A stretch of 64,000 nucleotides of DNA from GCA-002727735 sp038134525 (GTDB taxonomy: Bacteria; Bacteroidota; Bacteroidia; Flavobacteriales_D; Parvicellaceae). Position numbers and translations under genes: made by a program. Below the pieces are notes generated by a model that was not told the origin of the DNA, searched no databases, and saw only the letters and a program-made list of their open reading frames with translations. Where the stretch lies: contig JAYPVI010000007.1 of assembly GCA_038134525.1 (NCBI GenBank), forward strand, positions 1-64,000, written 5' to 3'. This document shows positions 54,120 through 63,848 of the stretch, in pieces. Position 1 is the stretch's first letter. Each line of letters opens with the position of its first letter.

Positions 54120-56144
54120 CTAGATTACAGCTGCCATTCTAACGGCTTGGTTGATGGCTTCTTTTGCGTCCAATTCTGATGCTTTGAATGCACCCCCAAC
54201 TAATTGTACATTGGGATTTACTTGCTTAATATCCTCAAGTAAATCGGTATTACTTACCTGACCAGCGCAAATCACAACGTGATCAACATCAAGTACCGTT
54301 GTTTTATCTTTTTTGGTGTAGTGAAGCCCATGATCATCGATTTTGTTGTACTCTACTCCATTAATCATCTTAACATTCTTATTTCGCAGCGTGAAGCGAT
54401 GAACCCAGCCTGTGGTTTTCCCTAGTCCAGCACCTACCTTACTGCTTTTTCGTTGCAATAAGTAAACTTCTCTAGGATTCTTAGGTTTTTCGGCTTTAAT
54501 TCCCTCAATACCACCCCTTGCATCCAATTGCATATCTACACCCCATTCTTTCATAAATGCTGTAGTATCTAATGCAGTTGATTTTCCTTCATGCGTAATG
54601 TATTCAGCTACATCAAAACCAATACCTCCTGCTCCTATCAAGGCTACCTTCTTTCCTAATTTAACTTTGTCTTTAAGTACATCTATATAACTAACTACTT
54701 TTGAATGTTTTACACCTTCTAAATTTGGTATTCTAGGATGAATTCCACTAGCTAATATGACATGATCAAAATTAGTGGAATTTGAAGGCTCAAACAAAGT
54801 GTTCAATAGCAATTCGACACCATGCTTTTCTATCATTACTTTGTAATAACGAAGTGTTTCAAAGAACTCTTCCTTCCCTGGTATTTTCTTGGCCATGTTA
54901 AATTGGCCACCAATCTCACTAGCTTTTTCAAACAAAGTTACCTTATGGCCTCTTTCGGCAGCAGTGGTAGCATAAGCCAACCCTGCAGGGCCAGCACCAA
55001 CCACAGCAATTTTCTTGGGATTAGCTGATTTGTTAATTTGAACTTCGGTTTCATGGCAGGCTAATGGATTAACCAAACAACTAGCTACTCTCCTATTAAA
55101 AGCATGATCCAAACAAGCCTGATTACACCCAATACACGTGATGATTTCCTCTGGTTTACCTTCTTTAGCTTTATTTACAAAATGTGGATCCGCTAATAAG
55201 GGCCTTGCCATAGAAACCATATCGGCATGTCCTTCAGCTAGTATTTTCTCCCCAATTTCAGGGGTATTAATTCGATTTGTGGTGACTAGGGGAATATTTA
55301 CTTCTCCCATCATTCTCTTAGTCACCCAACTGAATGCCCCTCTAGGCACCATAGTGGCTATCGTTGGAATTCTAGCTTCATGCCAACCTATTCCAGTATT
55401 GATTATGGTTACACCTGCCTTTTCTAATTCTTTTGCCAATTGGACAATTTCATCCCAGGTACTACCTCCCTCTACTAAGTCCAGCATAGATAAACGAAAA
55501 ATAAGGATGAAATCTTTCCCTACTTTCTCTCTGGTTCTTCTTACAATTTCAAGAGGAAACTTAATTCTGTTCTCATAACTCCCACCCCATCCATCTGTTC
55601 TTCGATTGGTACGCTTTGCAATAAATTGATTGATTAAATATCCTTCAGAGCCCATAATTTCAACTCCATCGTAACCAGCATACTGAGCTAAGGCAGCACA
55701 TCTAGCGTAATCATTTATGGTTTTTTGAATACCACGTTCACTTAAGGCTTTAGGTTTAAACATCGCTATAGGTGATTTTATACTACTTGCAGAAACGGCT
55801 AACGGATGATACCCATATCTTCCGCTATGAAGAATTTGTAGGCAAATTTTACCATCGTGTTTGTGTACGGCCTCGGTTATTTGACGGTGTTTTCTTGCTA
55901 CCCTTTTAGTAGTTAATTTACTTGAAAACGGAGCTACCCATCCTTGTCTATTCGGAGCAATACCACCCGTAACAATGAGCCCCACCCCTCCTTTAGCACG
56001 TTCTTCAAAATAAGCGGCCATACGATGATAACCATTCTTTTCTTCCTCAAGACCTGTATGCATAGAACCCATTAATACACGATTTTTCAACGTAGTAAAA
56101 CCTAAATCTAAAGGAGCTAATAAATGTGGGTAGTTGTTTTGCAT
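54120..56144 (-). CDS. fadH: 2,4-dienoyl-CoA reductase (NADPH)-like flavoenzyme
   Basis: A 674-residue protein of FadH type (E. coli 672). Residues ~1-370 form an old-yellow-enzyme FMN barrel (LGFTTLKNRVLMGSMHTGLEE, LQILHSGRYGYHPLAVSAS). The 4Fe-4S cluster ligands lie in CIGCNQACLDHAFNRRVASCLVNPLAC (CxxCxxxC then Cys). Residues ~380-674 form an FAD/NAD(P)H domain (IAVVGAGPAGLAYATTAAERGHKVTLFE, KVALIGAGGIGFDVAEYI). It reduces 2,4-dienoyl-CoA esters during breakdown of unsaturated fatty acids. Related enoate reductases share this layout, so the exact substrate is a family inference. Confidence 0.9.
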   Translation of the reverse strand: MQNNYPHLLAPLDLGFTTLKNRVLMGSMHTGLEEEKNGYHRMAAYFEERAKGGVGLIVTGGIAPNRQGWVAPFSSKLTTKRVARKHRQITEAVHKHDGKICLQILHSGRYGYHPLAVSASSIKSPIAMFKPKALSERGIQKTINDYARCAALAQYAGYDGVEIMGSEGYLINQFIAKRTNRRTDGWGGSYENRIKFPLEIVRRTREKVGKDFILIFRLSMLDLVEGGSTWDEIVQLAKELEKAGVTIINTGIGWHEARIPTIATMVPRGAFSWVTKRMMGEVNIPLVTTNRINTPEIGEKILAEGHADMVSMARPLLADPHFVNKAKEGKPEEIITCIGCNQACLDHAFNRRVASCLVNPLACHETEVQINKSANPKKIAVVGAGPAGLAYATTAAERGHKVTLFEKASEIGGQFNMAKKIPGKEEFFETLRYYKVMIEKHGVELLLNTLFEPSNSTNFDHVILASGIHPRIPNLEGVKHSKVVSYIDVLKDKVKLGKKVALIGAGGIGFDVAEYITHEGKSTALDTTAFMKEWGVDMQLDARGGIEGIKAEKPKNPREVYLLQRKSSKVGAGLGKTTGWVHRFTLRNKNVKMINGVEYNKIDDHGLHYTKKDKTTVLDVDHVVICAGQVSNTDLLEDIKQVNPNVQLVGGAFKASELDAKEAINQAVRMAAVI

Positions 56145-56213
56145 AATAAAATCTTAGTTTTTAAATATAAATTATAAAAAGGTATTTAAATATTTAGTGT
56201 TGTTAATTTTAGG

Positions 56214-56221
56214 TAATTTTG
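56214..56221 (+). promoter_or_regulatory. Putative -7 box (TAATTTTG) of mnmA
   Basis: Fits TAnnTTTG and ends four bases before the ATG at 56226, implying a leaderless transcript. Confidence 0.4.
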
Positions 56222-56225
56222 GAAA

Positions 56226-57380
56226 ATGGCTACGGTAGTTGTTGGTTTATCTGGTGGTGTTGACTCGAGCGTTGCTGCGCATTTACTTAAAGAGCAAGGA
56301 CATCACGTCATAGGTTTATTCATGCGCAATTGGAATGATGAATCAGTGATTATTGATAATGAATGTCCATGGATTGAAGATAGTAATGATGCACTTCAAG
56401 TTGCTGAAAGCTTAAGTATTCCATTTCAAGTATTAGACTTTAGCAAAGAGTATAAAGAACGCATTGTAAATTATATGTTTAGGGAGTATAAAAATGGACG
56501 AACTCCAAATCCAGATGTGCTCTGTAACAGAGAAGTGAAATTTGATCTGTTTTTAAAAAAAGCCTTAGAATTAGGTGCAGATTACGTAGCTACCGGCCAT
56601 TATTGTAGAAAAGAGACCTCTACAAAAAATGACAGAGAAATACACCAACTCCTAGCCGGAAAAGACGGTACCAAAGATCAAAGCTATTTTTTATGCCAAG
56701 TCAACCAGGAACAGCTTTCTAAAGCTCTTTTCCCCATCGGGGAACTCAAAAAAACAGAAGTTCGAGCCTTAGCTAAAAAAATTGGACTCAACACAGCCGA
56801 GAAAAAAGACTCTCAAGGACTGTGTTTTATTGGAAAAGTAAAATTACCTGTTTTTTTACAGCAGCAGTTAAAACCTAAAACAGGGAAAGTCATTGAAATA
56901 GACCGAAATCATGAAACTTTTAAATTTCATAACAACCCAAATAGTGCATATGACCTAGACTCCTCAATGGGTAAAATAGTTGGGAAACATGAAGGAGCTC
57001 ATTACTTTACCATTGGTCAACGAAAAGGGTTAAATATCGGTGGCACTCCTCTACCCTTATTTACCATAGGAACGGACACGAAAGAAAACGTAATATTCGT
57101 GGGACAAGGAAAAGATCATCCGGGTTTATTTAGAAAAGGATTAACTGTAAAAAATGAAGATATTCATTGGCTCAGAGAAGATCTAACATTACAAGTAGGA
57201 GAATCTGAAGATTACCTCTGCCGTATTCGTTACCGTCAAGCTTTAACGGAAGGCAAACTCATTCAAAAAAATAACGAATTACTCATTTCTTTTCAACATC
57301 CTCAACGTGGCATTACTCCTGGCCAATTTGTGGCTTGGTATAAAAATAATGAACTAATTGGGTCAGGTGTAATAAATTAA
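56226..57380 (+). CDS. mnmA: tRNA-specific 2-thiouridylase
   Basis: A 384-residue MnmA that installs the 2-thio group of U34 in tRNA Lys, Glu and Gln. ATP pyrophosphatase loop VGLSGGVDSSVAAHLL (residues ~5-20), RTPNPDVLCNREVKF with the acid/nucleophile Cys (~99), and the second Cys in SQGLCFIGKVKLP. The conserved KDQSYFL, KHEGAHYFTIGQRKGL and CRIRYRQ motifs are also intact. Length is normal. Followed by a Nudix-type regulator. It converges with nothing directly. Confidence 0.97.
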   Translation: MATVVVGLSGGVDSSVAAHLLKEQGHHVIGLFMRNWNDESVIIDNECPWIEDSNDALQVAESLSIPFQVLDFSKEYKERIVNYMFREYKNGRTPNPDVLCNREVKFDLFLKKALELGADYVATGHYCRKETSTKNDREIHQLLAGKDGTKDQSYFLCQVNQEQLSKALFPIGELKKTEVRALAKKIGLNTAEKKDSQGLCFIGKVKLPVFLQQQLKPKTGKVIEIDRNHETFKFHNNPNSAYDLDSSMGKIVGKHEGAHYFTIGQRKGLNIGGTPLPLFTIGTDTKENVIFVGQGKDHPGLFRKGLTVKNEDIHWLREDLTLQVGESEDYLCRIRYRQALTEGKLIQKNNELLISFQHPQRGITPGQFVAWYKNNELIGSGVIN

Positions 57381-57414
57381 TTATCTTAGTGTAAAAAATA
57401 CACTATTATAATTT

Positions 57415-58080
57415 ATGAAAGATCATCTTAACATTGGAGTATCCGTTAGCATTTGTATTTTCTGTTACCAGGAAGAAGAAAGAAAGGTACTTGTTGTAGA
57501 AAAAGAAAATGATCCATTTAAAGGAGGAAGAGTCTTACCTCATCAAATGCTGGAACCCCAACAGTCACTTGAAGAAGTGTGTAGTAAAATTCTAGAAAAT
57601 AATATTGGAAATAAAGATGTTTATGTTGAACAATTAAACGCATTTGGAAAAGTATATCGGCATCCGTCAGGAAGAATAATTGACATTTCATTTTATGGAC
57701 TAGTCAACTTGGAAAAAGACAAAATTAAATTGAATGAAGAAAACAATGCAAGATTCGAAAAAATAGATAAATCATTAGACCTCGCATTTGATCATGACGA
57801 AATTATTCATTTCGCAATCAAGAGAATTAAAAGAAGAATGAAATACAGGCCGTTGGGTAAAAATCTATTACCTTCTCAGTTCACGATGAATGAGCTTGAG
57901 GGATTATATTCATGCTTTTTAGGAAAACAATTTGACAAAAGAAACTTCAGAAGAAGAATACTTGAAATGGATTTTCTGAAAGAAATTAAAAAGGTACAAC
58001 GCAATACTCGAGGAAGAAAAGCCATTCTTTATGAGTTTGACCCTAAAAAATATAAGAATTACTCCAAAACGGGATTCTAA
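57415..58080 (+). CDS. Nudix-domain transcriptional regulator, NrtR-like
   Basis: A 221-residue protein. The N-terminal Nudix fold (residues ~1-140) keeps the start (ISVxxCIFxYxxxxxKVLVVEK) but its Nudix box is degenerate (GGRVLPHQMLEPQQSLEEVCSKILENNIG instead of Gx5Ex7REUxEExGU), so it likely binds a ligand without hydrolysing it. The C-terminal ~75 residues form a winged helix (LLPSQFTMNELEGLYSCFLGKQFDKRNFRRRI) as in NrtR. NrtR proteins sense NAD-related or sugar ligands. No NAD genes are near, so the regulon is unknown. Confidence 0.82.
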   Translation: MKDHLNIGVSVSICIFCYQEEERKVLVVEKENDPFKGGRVLPHQMLEPQQSLEEVCSKILENNIGNKDVYVEQLNAFGKVYRHPSGRIIDISFYGLVNLEKDKIKLNEENNARFEKIDKSLDLAFDHDEIIHFAIKRIKRRMKYRPLGKNLLPSQFTMNELEGLYSCFLGKQFDKRNFRRRILEMDFLKEIKKVQRNTRGRKAILYEFDPKKYKNYSKTGF

Positions 58081-58081
58081 T

Positions 58082-61000
58082 TTATTCTTTATTCCATTTC
58101 ATGATTAAACCTCTACCTGGTGTAAACGGCACTTCTTTTTCTTCCAAGTATTTTTCTAACCCTTTGATTTCTATATCTAATTTAGTCATCTGACTTATCA
58201 CTTGCTTAAAGCCGGATGATGCGTTTTCATACAGCATCTTGTTGGTTTCGGTGGGCTCTGATCGGTTTCTCCACATGTTCCAAATTACTATCCCTACTTT
58301 AGATGAAATAGATTCATTTTGTTCCAAATCTCGCTTACTTAAAGAAGGATCTCCAAACATACTAATGGAAATATCATCTCGTATCTTATCTAACACTTTC
58401 ACCTTCTCTATTAATTTCACATCCAAATCAGGATAAGACTTAATAGCAGCTTCAATAAATTGTAAACGCTTTTTATCTTCTTCCAACACCTCTCCAGCTG
58501 CATCGGTTGCTTTTCTCAAACGATCAACCTTTTGCTGAAAAGCCAATAAAGCTTCTTTGCTTTCAGCCGGCAAGCTAATTTCTTCAAGCCATTCACATTC
58601 AAAAGGAGTTTTATCCACCATTAATGTGGCTAAACCATCGACTACTTTGTGCAATGTAACATAGTAAGTGCCTGGAAGTGCTAGAGGACCTGCATTAGCT
58701 TCACCATATCTACCCGGCTGAGATGTTTTTAATTTTATATTGCTCTGAGGAGTCATTCTGAAATCCCATACAATTCTATTTACTCCAAGCGATGGCTTCT
58801 CTACCATCTTACGAATTTCATTGCCTTTTTCATCATAAATCGTAAAAATCAAATAGGGCTTTTCTTGTCTATCCTCAGCCCTCAATTGATTTAAGGTTGG
58901 ATATTCCACGTCTTCTCCCTCTTTTATTAATCTCTTCTCTGCCTTTCTTCTTAAATCTTTACTTGTATTTAGCGTATCGTTAAAGAAATACGTTATGACT
59001 GCTCCAAGAGGAGGGTTTTTAGCGGTATAAAAAGATTCACCTTGTGACCCTTTACCTCTTAACCCCAGTGGTCTTGCATCCATGTACATTAACGATTTTT
59101 TAATTTCAAATATGGTTGCTTTGGAAGCTATATTAGAAGACAAATTTCTTAATGAAGAATAATCATCTAGCACATAAAAACCCCTACCAAATGTAGCTAA
59201 GACTAAATCATTCTCTCTTTCATGAATTTCAATATCCTTTACCGCTATGGTAGGCAAACCAGCTTTAATTTGTTTCCATTCTTCACCTCCATCATACGTG
59301 AAAAATACACCAAACTCGGTACCCACAAAAAGAAGATTAGGATCTACATGATCTTCAGCTATATCATATGCAGTACCTCTAACAGGTAAATTAGAACTAA
59401 TGGATTTCCAAGATTTACCCTTGTCTTTGCTAACCAACACATAGGGTTTAAAATCACCATTTTTGTGATTATTAAAAACAGCATAAACCACGTTTACATC
59501 ATGCTTGGATGCAACTAACGCATTTACATAGGTATCCTTAGGCACATTTTTAAACTTATCATACATTTTCCATTCTCCTCCCGCATTTTCGCTAACGTGA
59601 ATCAAACCATCATCGGTTCCTACATATAACAAATCTTCTTGCAAGGGTGATTCATCTAAAGCCACAATATTACCATAAATCGTAGTAGACTTATTTTTCA
59701 TCACTGCATCAGCACTCTGAATTCTACCCATCACTTCCAGCTGATTACGATCAATTTGTTGTGACAAGTCCGGGCTAATACACTTCCACTCATTCCCTCT
59801 ATTTTCACTTCTAAATAATCGATTTGCCGCAAAATATAATCGTTTGTTATTGTGTGGACTAATGAGCAATGGGGCGTCCCAATTCCATCTTAGTGCAGGC
59901 ATACTATCGTGAGCCATTGGTTTAATTCCTACACGCTCACCAGATTGCCGATCATAACGAACTAGCCATCCATACTGAGATTGAGCATATACAATATTAG
60001 GATTCTCCGGATCAATAGCGCTTTCAAAACCATCGCCTCCATTGGTTATATACCAATCCGAATTCATGATGCCATGATTATTAATCGTTCTGGAGGGTCC
60101 ACCTAAACTATTGTTATCTTGAGTTCCACCATAAACATTATAAAACGGGTAGTCGTTATCTACTGATACTTTGTAAAACTGGGTAATAGGAAGGTTGGGT
60201 TTAAATTGCCAATTACTCGCATGATCCCAGGTTTCGTAAATACCTCCATCACAGCCCACAATCCAATGATCGGTATCATCAGGATCTATCCAAATACAGT
60301 GGTTGTCCACATGTTTGCTTTTTTCACCTGTCTTCACCACTGTTTTTCCACCATCAGCCGTATGATGTAGCCAGGTGTCCATAAAAAAAACTTTATTTTC
60401 ATCCAAGGGATCACAAAATACTTCTTGGTAATAGTTACCGCTCGTCACATATTTATTGACTTTTGACCAACTTTCACCCCGATCAGTTGATTTGTAAAGG
60501 CCTTGTTTGTCCATCTCCGCTTCTACTAAAGCATACAATACATCCGGTTTTGCAGGAGAAATATCCATACCTATTCTTCCTTTGATGGAACTGGGCAAAC
60601 CTTCCTTTAGCTTTTTCCAATTCTCTCCTCCGTCCGTAGATTTATAAATTTGAGATCCAGGCCCACCACCTACATAAGTATATACATGTCTTCTTCTCTG
60701 ATGCGTAGTGGCATACATGATATCGGCATTCCTAGGATCAAGGTGAATTTCGTTGACGCCAGTGTGCTCATCTACTTCTAGTACTAGTTCCCAATCCTTT
60801 CCTGAGTTAATGGTTTTATACAACCCTCTTTCCCCACCTTCTTTCCATAACGGACCGTAAGCAGCAGCGTAAATTATATTTGAGTTTGTAGGATGAACGG
60901 CAATCATACCAATGTGTTCCGATTCTTTCAATCCCATGTTCTTCCAACTTTTTCCTCCGTCTAAACTTTTATAGATTCCATCGCCATAGGCTACACTTCT

Positions 61001-61357
61001 CTGGTTATTATTTTCACCTGTTCCAACCCATATCGTGTGTTCATTACTAGGGTCAATAGTAACACAACCTATACTAAATGAGGATTGCCCATCGAAAATG
61101 GGTGTATACGTATTTCCAGCATTAGTTGTTTTCCATACTCCGCCAGACGCAACAGCCACATAATACTCCTTAGGATTACGGCTGTTTACGGCAATATCCG
61201 CAATTCTGCCTGCAGTTAAAGCTGGGCCTATTGATCTGAACTTAAGCCCGCTAATATTTACTTTTTCTAGTGCTGACTTCTTTTTTTCTTTTTCACTTTC
61301 TTTCTGAGCATAAAAGGGAATACTCAGGAGTAAATAGATATAAAATATTTTTTTCAT
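58082..61357 (-). CDS. Large secreted BNR/sortilin-like repeat protein
   Basis: A 1,091-residue protein with a signal peptide (MKKIFYIYLLLSIPFYA). Many VPS10/BNR-type repeats (GGVWKTTNAGNTYTPI, GIYKSLDGGKSWKNMG, GLYKTINSGKDWELV, QIYKSTDGGENWKKL and more) build one or two beta-propellers over residues ~40-740. A different C-terminal part (~780-1091) holds a fibronectin-like strand region and a helical segment. Bacteroidota homologues are common and usually unnamed. No T9SS sorting domain is visible at the end. Ligand unknown. The stop lies one base from the convergent regulator's stop. Confidence 0.85.
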   Translation of the reverse strand: MKKIFYIYLLLSIPFYAQKESEKEKKKSALEKVNISGLKFRSIGPALTAGRIADIAVNSRNPKEYYVAVASGGVWKTTNAGNTYTPIFDGQSSFSIGCVTIDPSNEHTIWVGTGENNNQRSVAYGDGIYKSLDGGKSWKNMGLKESEHIGMIAVHPTNSNIIYAAAYGPLWKEGGERGLYKTINSGKDWELVLEVDEHTGVNEIHLDPRNADIMYATTHQRRRHVYTYVGGGPGSQIYKSTDGGENWKKLKEGLPSSIKGRIGMDISPAKPDVLYALVEAEMDKQGLYKSTDRGESWSKVNKYVTSGNYYQEVFCDPLDENKVFFMDTWLHHTADGGKTVVKTGEKSKHVDNHCIWIDPDDTDHWIVGCDGGIYETWDHASNWQFKPNLPITQFYKVSVDNDYPFYNVYGGTQDNNSLGGPSRTINNHGIMNSDWYITNGGDGFESAIDPENPNIVYAQSQYGWLVRYDRQSGERVGIKPMAHDSMPALRWNWDAPLLISPHNNKRLYFAANRLFRSENRGNEWKCISPDLSQQIDRNQLEVMGRIQSADAVMKNKSTTIYGNIVALDESPLQEDLLYVGTDDGLIHVSENAGGEWKMYDKFKNVPKDTYVNALVASKHDVNVVYAVFNNHKNGDFKPYVLVSKDKGKSWKSISSNLPVRGTAYDIAEDHVDPNLLFVGTEFGVFFTYDGGEEWKQIKAGLPTIAVKDIEIHERENDLVLATFGRGFYVLDDYSSLRNLSSNIASKATIFEIKKSLMYMDARPLGLRGKGSQGESFYTAKNPPLGAVITYFFNDTLNTSKDLRRKAEKRLIKEGEDVEYPTLNQLRAEDRQEKPYLIFTIYDEKGNEIRKMVEKPSLGVNRIVWDFRMTPQSNIKLKTSQPGRYGEANAGPLALPGTYYVTLHKVVDGLATLMVDKTPFECEWLEEISLPAESKEALLAFQQKVDRLRKATDAAGEVLEEDKKRLQFIEAAIKSYPDLDVKLIEKVKVLDKIRDDISISMFGDPSLSKRDLEQNESISSKVGIVIWNMWRNRSEPTETNKMLYENASSGFKQVISQMTKLDIEIKGLEKYLEEKEVPFTPGRGLIMKWNKE

Positions 61358-61366
61358 GTTCGTAAA

Positions 61367-61801
61367 TTATAAAAATTTCATATCACTCTTGTCATATGGA
61401 TAAGCATTTAATGTAGCTATACCTATAGCTAATAATTCCTGTTTATGGTTAAAAATTTGTCCTTCTACCGTATACAGTCTTTTACCGTGATGTAAAACTT
61501 TTCCCACTCCTTTCAATTCATCATTTAAATAAGCCGGTTTTAGGTAATTAATTTTAAATTCTACCGTAGAAACTAATTTTTGATCAGACATGGCCTTAGT
61601 AAGGGCAGCTGTGCCTACAATTTGATCAAAAACAGCAGCTAAAAAACCACCATGAGCTGATTGATAGGTAGCCAGGTGATTTTGGTTTACTTTCACAAAA
61701 TAGTTCACCTCTCCAGGTTCAACAACTTTTAATTTTAGGCCCAAAAACTTACCAAAGTGATTGGTCTGAGCATATTTTTTAAGTATTTCCACATTATCCA
61801 T
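61367..61801 (-). CDS. Hotdog-fold thioesterase, PaaI-like
   Basis: A 144-residue protein counted from the ATG at 61801 (MDNVEILKKYAQTNHFGKFLG); an in-frame TTG 11 codons upstream lacks support. The family pattern YQSAHGGFLAAVFDQIVGTAAL (HGG loop, Asp) and STVEFKINYLKPAYLNDEL, GKRLYTVEGQIFN is clear. Acyl-CoA thioesterases of this group hydrolyse phenylacetyl-CoA-like or long-chain acyl-CoA; substrate not determinable. Head-to-head with thrS. Confidence 0.85.
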   Translation of the reverse strand: MDNVEILKKYAQTNHFGKFLGLKLKVVEPGEVNYFVKVNQNHLATYQSAHGGFLAAVFDQIVGTAALTKAMSDQKLVSTVEFKINYLKPAYLNDELKGVGKVLHHGKRLYTVEGQIFNHKQELLAIGIATLNAYPYDKSDMKFL

Positions 61802-61837
61802 TTCACAAAGTAAAAGAATAATTTTTCTTTGCAATTC

Positions 61838-61864
61838 TTGAAGAAGATCAATTGATTATATTTG
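61838..61864 (+). promoter_or_regulatory. Putative promoter of thrS
   Basis: TTG (61838-61840) and TATATTTG (61857-61864) are 16 bases apart, a fit to the Bacteroidota TTTG/TAnnTTTG promoter. The ATG is 20 bases after the -7 box. Confidence 0.55.
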
Positions 61865-61884
61865 CGCTCTGAAAAGAAAAAAAC

Positions 61885-63825
61885 ATGATTAAAATTACGC
61901 TGCCCGATGGTAATGTTAAAGAAATGGAGAGTGGTTCATCTGCTATGGATGTGGCCTTATCTATTAGTGAAGGATTGGCTAGAAGAGTTTTGGCAGCTGA
62001 AGTAAATGGAGAAGTCTGGGATTTAACTAGACCAATACCTACCGATGCCAATCTAAAGTTACTTAGTTTTTCAGATAATGGTGGTAAGTCCACCATGTGG
62101 CATAGCAGTGCCCATCTTATGGCAGAAGCACTTGAGTTTTTCTACCCTGGAATAAAATTAGCCATTGGACCGCCAATAGAAAATGGTTTTTATTACGATG
62201 TAGATTTTGGGGAACACGAATTTACCGATAAAGATTTGGCTAAAGTCGAGAATAAAATGTTGGAATTAGCAAGGGAAAAGAACTCTTTTATAAGAAAAGA
62301 TATCAATAAATCTGATGCCATTTCTTTTTTCAAAGGTAAAAATGATCCTTATAAGTTAGAATTATTAGAGGAACTAGAAGATGGAACCATTACGTTCTAT
62401 TCTCAAGGTAATTTCACCGATTTATGTAGAGGACCCCACTTACCTCACACTGGATTTATTAAAGCTGTAAAATTATTAAACATCGCTGGTGCATATTGGC
62501 GTGGTGACGAAACAAGAAAACAACTTACAAGAGTGTATGGAATCACATTCGAAAAACAAAAAGAGTTAAATCAATATTTAGTTCAACTTGAAGAAGCAAA
62601 GAAAAGAGACCATAGAAAACTAGGAAAAGAACTAGAGTTATTTACTTTTTCAGAAAAAGTTGGACAAGGATTACCGCTCTGGTTACCTAAAGGAGCCGAT
62701 TTAAGAGAAAGATTGATGGATTTTCTTAAGAAAGCTCAAGTTCAAAGTGGATATCAGCCTGTTTCCACCCCTCATATTGGCCATAAAGATCTATATGTTT
62801 GCTCCGGTCATTATGATAAGTATGGAGCTGATTCATTTCAAGCCATTAATACACCACATGAAGGCGAAGAGTTTTTACTCAAGCCTATGAATTGCCCCCA
62901 TCATTGCGAAATTTTTAACGCTTCTCCTCGATCATACAGAGATTTACCTTTGAGATTTGCAGAGTTTGGAACTGTTTACCGTTATGAGCAAAGCGGTGAG
63001 CTTCATGGATTAACAAGAGTCAGAGGATTTACTCAAGATGATGCACATATTTTTTGCAGACCTGATCAGTTAGAAGAAGAATTTAAGAAAGTAATTGATC
63101 TAGTGCTTTATGTATTTAAGGCATTGGATTTTAAAGAATTTGTTGCACAAATTTCTTTGAGAGATAAAAACAACCAAGATAAATACATTGGTTCGGATGA
63201 AAATTGGGATAAAGCAGAACAAGCTATCATCAACGCAGCTAACGACAAAGGGCTAAATACCGTTGTTGAATATGGGGAAGCTGCATTTTATGGTCCTAAA
63301 TTAGATTTCATGGTAAAGGATGCGTTGAATCGATCATGGCAACTCGGAACTATTCAAGTTGATTATAATTTACCTGAACGTTTTGAGCTGGAGTATACAG
63401 GCTCAGATAATCAAAAACACAGACCTGTTATGATTCACAGGGCGCCCTTTGGTTCACTAGAAAGATTCATAGCTGTTCTTATTGAGCATACTGCGGGTAA
63501 ATTCCCACTATGGCTAAATCCTGAGCAATTTATCATTTTACCCGTTAGTCAACAGTATAACGAATATGCTCAAGAAGTTTTAAAAATTCTAAAAAATTAC
63601 GATATTCGCGGTCTTGTTGACGGAAGGGCTGAAAAAGTGGGTAGAAAAATCAGAGATGCTGAGGTGAATAAAATACCATTTATGCTCATCATTGGAGAAA
63701 AAGAAGCCCATAATAATAGCGTATCATTGAGACAACAAGGAGAAGGTGATTTGGGTGCTTTTAGTCTAGAAGAGTTTAAGAAACTTATACAAGACAAAAT
63801 CAACCAAAGCCTATTAAAATTTTAA
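61885..63825 (+). CDS. thrS: Threonine--tRNA ligase
   Basis: A 646-residue ThrRS. The TGS domain covers residues 1-61, then the editing domain (WHSSAHLMAEAL with HxxxH, and TDLCRGPHLPHTG). The catalytic core has GLPLWLPKGADLRERL, the zinc site (MNCPHHCEIF, DDAHIFC, and later MIHRAPFGSLERF) and RVRGFTQDDAHIF (motif 2). The C-terminal anticodon-binding domain (FIILPVSQQYNEYAQEVLKIL...VSLRQQGEGDLGAFSLEEF) closes the protein. Length and motifs are normal. infC begins right after, as in many bacteria. Confidence 0.98.
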   Translation: MIKITLPDGNVKEMESGSSAMDVALSISEGLARRVLAAEVNGEVWDLTRPIPTDANLKLLSFSDNGGKSTMWHSSAHLMAEALEFFYPGIKLAIGPPIENGFYYDVDFGEHEFTDKDLAKVENKMLELAREKNSFIRKDINKSDAISFFKGKNDPYKLELLEELEDGTITFYSQGNFTDLCRGPHLPHTGFIKAVKLLNIAGAYWRGDETRKQLTRVYGITFEKQKELNQYLVQLEEAKKRDHRKLGKELELFTFSEKVGQGLPLWLPKGADLRERLMDFLKKAQVQSGYQPVSTPHIGHKDLYVCSGHYDKYGADSFQAINTPHEGEEFLLKPMNCPHHCEIFNASPRSYRDLPLRFAEFGTVYRYEQSGELHGLTRVRGFTQDDAHIFCRPDQLEEEFKKVIDLVLYVFKALDFKEFVAQISLRDKNNQDKYIGSDENWDKAEQAIINAANDKGLNTVVEYGEAAFYGPKLDFMVKDALNRSWQLGTIQVDYNLPERFELEYTGSDNQKHRPVMIHRAPFGSLERFIAVLIEHTAGKFPLWLNPEQFIILPVSQQYNEYAQEVLKILKNYDIRGLVDGRAEKVGRKIRDAEVNKIPFMLIIGEKEAHNNSVSLRQQGEGDLGAFSLEEFKKLIQDKINQSLLKF

Positions 63826-63848
63826 ATGTTAAACAAAAAAGGAGGAGT

